This document shows, piece by piece, positions 60,348 to 64,000 of a stretch of 64,000 nt of DNA. A model generated the notes under the pieces. It was not told the origin of the DNA and made no database searches. It was given only the letters and a program-made list of their open reading frames with translations. Source of the DNA: Minwuiaceae bacterium (lineage in GTDB: Bacteria; Pseudomonadota; Alphaproteobacteria; Minwuiales; Minwuiaceae); contig JANQEE010000011.1 of the NCBI GenBank assembly GCA_028278525.1, forward strand, positions 354,986-418,985. Reading direction: 5' to 3'. The first letter of the stretch is position 1; each line of letters opens with the position of its first letter. The translations under genes and the position numbers were made by a program.

Positions 60348-60420
60348 GGGGCTGGCGGGCTGCTGAAAAAAGACGCTCCGCTGCGACCAGACTTTTCAAC
60401 AGACTCAGGACCAACCACAT

Positions 60421-60489
60421 CGTCATTCCGGCGAAGGCCGGAATCCAGGCCGACGGTCATCATGGATTCCGGCCTTCGCCGGAATGACG
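60421..60489. repeat. Perfect inverted-repeat element (CATTCCGGCGAAGGCCGGAATCC type)
   Basis: Two perfectly complementary 27-base arms (60421-60447 and 60463-60489) flank a 15-base spacer. Each arm starts or ends with TCATTCCGGC and is itself nearly palindromic. This is a well-known kind of dispersed intergenic palindrome in many Gram-negative genomes. It sits between the convergent acyl-CoA synthetase and NTF2-like genes and can also form a terminator hairpin. Confidence 0.85.
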
Positions 60490-60522
60490 AAAACAAAAGG
60501 CTGAAAACTCTCGGGCGCCCGG

Positions 60523-60993
60523 CTAGGCCCTCAAGTGGCTCTTGTTCTCCGGCTTCGACAGTACCTCGTCGGCCCAGCGGCGGAAGGTCCTGGCCATGCG
60601 TTCCGGCTCGACGCCGAGCTGGGCCATCGCGATGCCGCCGTTGATTGCTTCCGAATAGTCGGCGATCAGTCCATCGCGTAGTGCGTAACGGGCCATGCCT
60701 TCGATCACCACGTGCCGGCCCTTATAGGCGGGCATGGTGGAGGTGAAGCTGAACAGATAGCGCGCATAGCCGGTCTTGCCGTCGGAGACCGGGTCCAGCA
60801 TGTCCCATTTGAAGTCGGTTGCGTCCCGGTGGAAGTAGCCTTCCAGCATCTCGGCGATCTTCTTCCGGCCCTGGAACGCGCCGTAGATGTAATCGTGATA
60901 GACGCCGTCTTCGGTGAAGCAGGCCGCCAAGGCGGTGCCGTCGCCGGCTTCGACCGCGTCGGTGAAGCGTTTAAGCAGTGCGGCGAATTCCAT
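60523..60993 (-). CDS. NTF2/SnoaL-like fold protein
   Basis: This 156-residue protein has the nuclear-transport-factor-2/SnoaL fold: FTDAVEAGDGTALAACFTEDGVYHDYIYGAFQGRKKIAEML at the start (helix, helix, then the sheet), with GHVV-type strand and the C-terminal WADEVLSKPE. Such proteins are ketosteroid-isomerase-like enzymes or binding domains. It is last in a likely operon with DUF1499, DUF1491 and panB, 18 bases after panB. The function is unknown. Confidence 0.85.
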   Translation of the reverse strand: MEFAALLKRFTDAVEAGDGTALAACFTEDGVYHDYIYGAFQGRKKIAEMLEGYFHRDATDFKWDMLDPVSDGKTGYARYLFSFTSTMPAYKGRHVVIEGMARYALRDGLIADYSEAINGGIAMAQLGVEPERMARTFRRWADEVLSKPENKSHLRA

Positions 60994-61011
60994 AGTCCCC
61001 TCCCTGTCGCT

Positions 61012-61836
61012 TTATTTTTTGGCGACGCCGAAGCAGTGTTCGTCTGCGGGAAAGCGCCGGGCTTTGACGTCCTCGGCGTAGGCCCGCACCGCCTCCGAGA
61101 GCGGCGTGCCCAACTCGGCGTAGCGTTTGACGAACTTCGGCGTGAATTCGGAAAACAGGCCGACCACGTCCTCGGTCACCAGGATCTGGCCGTCGCAGGC
61201 CGGCGAGGCGCCGATGCCGATGGTCGGAATCGGTATCTCCGCGGTGATCTCACGCGCCAACGGTTCCAGCACGCCCTCCAGCACGATGCCGAACGCGCCG
61301 GCGTCGGCGATGGCGTGGGCGTCGGCGGCGATCTTGCGCGCTTCCTCGTCGGACCGGCCGCGGGCGCGATAGCCGCCCAGACTGTGCACCGCCTGCGGCA
61401 TCAGTCCGACATGGCCGAGCACCGGCACGCCCCGTTCGGTCAGGTAGGTGACGGTCTCGGCCATGGCCGCGCCGCCTTCGATCTTGACCGCGGCGCAGCC
61501 GGTTTCCGACATCACGCGGGCCGCGTTGCGGAACGCGACCTCGGGCGATTCCTGGTAAGAGCCGAACGGCATGTCTACGACGATGCAGGCGTGGGATGCA
61601 CCGCGCACCACCGCGCCGCCATGGGCGATCATCATGTCCAGGGTGACGCCGAGCGTGCTGTCCAGGCCGTACAGGACCATGCCTAAGCTGTCGCCGACCA
61701 GCAGCAGGTCGACTTGGGCGTCCAGCAGGCGCGCCATGTTGTGCGTATAGGCCGTCAGGCAGACGATCGGCGTTTCGCCCTTCTGCGCGACCAGTTGGGG
61801 GATGGAGCGGGCTTTGGCAGGTGCGGAGGTACTCAA
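61012..61836 (-). CDS. panB: 3-methyl-2-oxobutanoate hydroxymethyltransferase
   Basis: PanB makes ketopantoate from alpha-ketoisovalerate with 5,10-methylene-THF, the first step of pantothenate and CoA synthesis. The 274-residue product has [49 protein letters not shown] and [18 protein letters not shown], all canonical for this TIM barrel. panC is not adjacent. The gene lies 36 bases after DUF1491. Confidence 0.96.
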   Translation of the reverse strand: MSTSAPAKARSIPQLVAQKGETPIVCLTAYTHNMARLLDAQVDLLLVGDSLGMVLYGLDSTLGVTLDMMIAHGGAVVRGASHACIVVDMPFGSYQESPEVAFRNAARVMSETGCAAVKIEGGAAMAETVTYLTERGVPVLGHVGLMPQAVHSLGGYRARGRSDEEARKIAADAHAIADAGAFGIVLEGVLEPLAREITAEIPIPTIGIGASPACDGQILVTEDVVGLFSEFTPKFVKRYAELGTPLSEAVRAYAEDVKARRFPADEHCFGVAKK

Positions 61837-61872
61837 GACGGGTTCCCTATTCGTATGAAAATACGGACCGCG

Positions 61873-62208
61873 TCACTCGATCGGGTCGTCCAGGAAATGC
61901 CGTCCCTGACGGTCTTCTATTTCCAATACCCATAGGTCGGGGTCGCGGTCCACCTGCCGGGCAATATAGGCGTCCGCCTCGGCCTCCGCCACCGGCTGCG
62001 GCCCGGTGCCGCGCAGCCAGACGCGGCCGCCGTCTATGTCGGTGGTCGGGGTCAGCACCACGCAGCCGGCCTCGAACGCGTTCAGTTTCAGCAAAACGGT
62101 GCCCGCCTTCTCGAAGCCGCGGCGGACGACGACGGCGGTCACGTCCTCGGCGTAGCAGCGGCGGATATGCGCCTTGACCCAGAATTCGGCGCTCAGGCGC
62201 GGCTGCAT
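61873..62208 (-). CDS. DUF1491 family protein
   Basis: This 111-residue protein matches DUF1491 in layout: LSAEFWVKAHIRRCYAEDVTAVVVRRG at the start, GTVLLKLN in the middle and a VDRDPDLWVLEIEDRQGRHFLD block at the end. It is a small soluble alphaproteobacterial protein with no assigned function. It overlaps nothing and lies seven bases after DUF1499, in line with panB. Confidence 0.83.
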   Translation of the reverse strand: MQPRLSAEFWVKAHIRRCYAEDVTAVVVRRGFEKAGTVLLKLNAFEAGCVVLTPTTDIDGGRVWLRGTGPQPVAEAEADAYIARQVDRDPDLWVLEIEDRQGRHFLDDPIE

Positions 62209-62215
62209 CTGTCGG

Positions 62216-62725
62216 TCATTCCGGTCGGGAAAGCGCGGTCAGCCATGCCTCGACGCGTTCGCGGTTGACGCCGAAGTCGCGCCGGCCGTAGTGGGCGCGG
62301 CTGTATATCGCCAATGTCGATGTTTTCTCGTCCAGCGCGATGAAACGAACCGTCACCGTATCCGGATAGCGCATCAGGTCGGAGCGCTGAATGAAATCGA
62401 ACTGGCCTTCTTCCGGATAGGCTTCCGCTGCTTCCACCCGCGGCTGGGTCATCGCCATGGTCTGCCAGCGTGTCTTCAGGGTTTCGACCGGAACGTCGAA
62501 CACCGGACTCACCTTGTCGGCGGCCGCCCGGCAGAGGTCGGCCGGGCAGACGAGGTAATCGTTCTCCGTATCGCTGCGGTTAAGCGCCGCGAAGTCGATT
62601 TTGGAGCGGTCGATCGGACCGAACAGCGCTTCCAGCGTGGTTTCGCGTCCTATCACGGCGACCGCGCCGACAGCGATCACCGCCAGCGCAATAATCACCC
62701 AGAAAATACGGCGAAGGATCTTCAT
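62216..62725 (-). CDS. DUF1499 family membrane-anchored protein
   Basis: This 169-residue protein has one N-terminal hydrophobic segment (FWVIIALAVIAVGAVAVIG) and the DUF1499 core: NDYLVCPADLCRAA near residue 55, FDFIQRSDLMRYPDTVTVRFI and the terminal SRAHYGRRDFGVNRERVEAWL. DUF1499 proteins are periplasmic or envelope proteins of unknown activity. It is first in the short DUF1499-DUF1491-panB-NTF2 row. Confidence 0.86.
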   Translation of the reverse strand: MKILRRIFWVIIALAVIAVGAVAVIGRETTLEALFGPIDRSKIDFAALNRSDTENDYLVCPADLCRAAADKVSPVFDVPVETLKTRWQTMAMTQPRVEAAEAYPEEGQFDFIQRSDLMRYPDTVTVRFIALDEKTSTLAIYSRAHYGRRDFGVNRERVEAWLTALSRPE

Positions 62726-62947
62726 GGCAACCGCCTTTCGGATCGAACGGATTGGAATCGGGGGAGTGACTGTTGCAGAGATTGGGGCAGGGCCGGCGGG
62801 ATCGCAACCGCCTTGCCAAACTTGTCACAGCCTTGGCGCAAACGGATACGGGCGAAAACAACCGATGACCGGCCGTTTTCGCCCGAATTTGGTACCCGAT
62901 AGAATTTTGTTAAGCGCCGCTACCGGCGCAGTGGCGTAAGCCCTGGT

Positions 62948-63151
62948 TCAGGCCGCCAGTCTGCGCGGTACGAACGGCCGGGACGGTTCTTCGTCCGGAT
63001 TACGGATCGAAAGCGCGTAATGCTTTTCGCAATAGGAGCTTTCGGGCCGCTTGCGCTCGCCGCAATATTGGTGGTTCGGCCGGGAGGAGTGCGGCCACAT
63101 AGGCCACTGACAGCCCCGCCGAGGCTGGTCGTCGTTCATGGTTGCTCTCAT
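62948..63151 (-). CDS. GcrA-type zinc-ribbon mini-protein
   Basis: This 67-residue protein (or 63 residues if the ATG at 63139 is used) consists mostly of a zinc-ribbon-like pattern: GCQWPMW, then HQYCGERK and SYCEKHYALS (C...YC...YC..H). The pattern resembles the C-terminal zinc domain of the cell-cycle regulator GcrA, but the GcrA DNA-binding N-terminus is missing. The rest is disordered. The function is unknown; it stands alone between DUF1499 and tag. Confidence 0.6.
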   Translation of the reverse strand: MRATMNDDQPRRGCQWPMWPHSSRPNHQYCGERKRPESSYCEKHYALSIRNPDEEPSRPFVPRRLAA

Positions 63152-63282
63152 ATGTCTTAGGATCGAGATCTATATATGTTGCACCGCAACATTCTTCAAC
63201 GAAAAAGTATGGTTAACCGATATATTCTTGTTCGGGCTGTATTCAATGGAACAGGCGGCCGTAGCCGCCCTGAACCGCCCAT

Positions 63283-63864
63283 TTAGCCGGCCAGTTCGCG
63301 GTGCCGGAAACAGTCCACGGTATGGTCGTTGACGATGCCGACGGCCTGCATGAAGGCGTAACAGATCGTCGGCCCGACGAAGCGAAAGCCGCGCGCCTTC
63401 AAATCCTTCGACATCGCCTTGGATTCAGCCGTTTCCGCAGGCACCTGGTCCTTGGTTTTCCAGCGGTTGATCTTCGGCTCGCCGCCGACGAAATCCCATA
63501 AATAGGCGGAAAAACCGCCCTCGTGGCTTTCCATGATGTCCAGCCAGCCGCGGGCGTTGCCGATCGTCGCCTCGATCTTGGCGCGGTTGCGGACGATGCC
63601 GGTATCGGCCATCAGCGCCTCGACCCGGTCCGGTCCGAAGCGGACGATCTTCTCAGGCTCGAACCCGTCGAAGGCGCGGACGAAGTTATCGCGTTTACGC
63701 AGGATCGTGATCCAGGAGAGGCCCGCTTGAAAGCCGTCCAGGATCAGCTTCTCGAACAACGCCCGGTCGTCCCATTCCGGCACGCCCCATTCGGTATCGT
63801 GATACTCGACGTAAAGCGGGTCGTCGCCGGGCCAGGTGCATCGCTTCTTGCCGTCTTCCGCCAT
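63283..63864 (-). CDS. tag: DNA-3-methyladenine glycosylase I
   Basis: TagI removes 3-methyladenine from alkylated DNA. From the ATG at 63864 (GGAG in front) the protein is 193 residues with the zinc-snap ligands Cys9 and His22 (CTWPGDDPLYVEYHDTEWG) and, near the end, His181 and Cys185 (NDHTVDCFRH), plus the helix-hairpin-helix core WITILRKRDNFVRAFDGF. The open frame continues upstream to 63966 into a proline-rich, repeat-like stretch; I do not include it. Confidence 0.94.
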   Translation of the reverse strand: MAEDGKKRCTWPGDDPLYVEYHDTEWGVPEWDDRALFEKLILDGFQAGLSWITILRKRDNFVRAFDGFEPEKIVRFGPDRVEALMADTGIVRNRAKIEATIGNARGWLDIMESHEGGFSAYLWDFVGGEPKINRWKTKDQVPAETAESKAMSKDLKARGFRFVGPTICYAFMQAVGIVNDHTVDCFRHRELAG

Positions 63865-63953
63865 CGTCTCCGGTTTCCTCTCATTCAATAGGCGGCCTAG
63901 CCGTCCCGCTCCCCCGTCGATTCCTCTATTGCAGCCTAAGCCGGCCCGCTCCC

Positions 63954-64000
63954 CCGTCCCAACCACCCACGCGAGGGTACCCTATGGGTGGTTGGGACGG
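63954..64000. repeat. Inverted repeat at the window end
   Basis: Two perfect 16-base arms, CCGTCCCAACCACCCA (63954-63969) and its complement (63985-64000), flank a 15-base loop. They are preceded by two direct copies of CCCGCTCCCCCGTC (from about 63905 and 63946). It may be the start of a larger repeat or a terminator; the window ends inside the arm. Confidence 0.6.

Overview
This GC-rich 64 kb window is a stretch of chromosome from an alphaproteobacterium, probably a Rhodospirillales-like lineage. The evidence is the order of its cell-wall/division (dcw) genes, a MucR/Ros-type regulator, an alphaproteobacterial SspB, a GcrA-like zinc ribbon, a DUF4169 plus ribbon-helix-helix pair, and above all a circularly permuted two-piece tmRNA gene. 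There is no plasmid, phage or insertion-sequence signature. Most genes are ordinary chromosomal genes packed in operons with ATGA stop/start overlaps.

Layout. 1-10392: the end of murD, then ftsW-murG-murC-murB-ddl-ftsQ-ftsA-ftsZ, all on the plus strand and nearly all overlapping; this is the peptidoglycan precursor and divisome operon. 10486-15793: a small XRE regulator where many relatives carry lpxC, then bamD, recN and ligA. 15972-21740: an M24B aminopeptidase with an unusual N-terminal extension, a DUF1127 protein, prmA and a UvrD/PcrA helicase. 21784-31643: an AhpD-like gene with an in-frame UGA in a CxxU motif followed by a SECIS-like hairpin, a complete Liv-type ABC transporter, and a convergent set encoding a tricarballylate-dehydrogenase-like flavoprotein, a beta-hydroxyacid dehydrogenase, an alpha/beta hydrolase and an SCP2-like protein. 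31725-40688: a ClC channel with CBS domains, a pentapeptide-repeat protein, a hotdog thioesterase, a D-lactate-dehydrogenase-type flavoprotein, an amidase and an orphan five-PAS histidine kinase. 40922-47277: a same-strand cluster of hydrolase, 2-hydroxyacid dehydrogenase, MFS transporter, sulfatase and DHA2-type MFS transporter. 47487-52878: mucR with an AT-rich upstream region, a GST, DUF4169, a giant AsmA protein and an RHH protein. 52883-57096: fumC, a class I fumarase, sspB and ssrA (tmRNA). 57159-63864: a TetR/hydrolase pair, an acyl-CoA synthetase, an NTF2-like protein, panB, DUF1491, DUF1499, the GcrA-like mini-protein and tag.

The two strongest items that ordinary gene calling would miss are the selenoprotein, which would otherwise be split into two 'genes' at the UGA (22147-22149), and the permuted tmRNA at about 56790-57096. 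The tmRNA encodes the tag ANDNQELALAA and lies just upstream of sspB, the adaptor that delivers tagged proteins to ClpXP. Several families of imperfect or perfect palindromic repeats fill the gaps between convergent genes.

Everything here was read by eye. No database or folding program was run, so family names rest on motif recognition.
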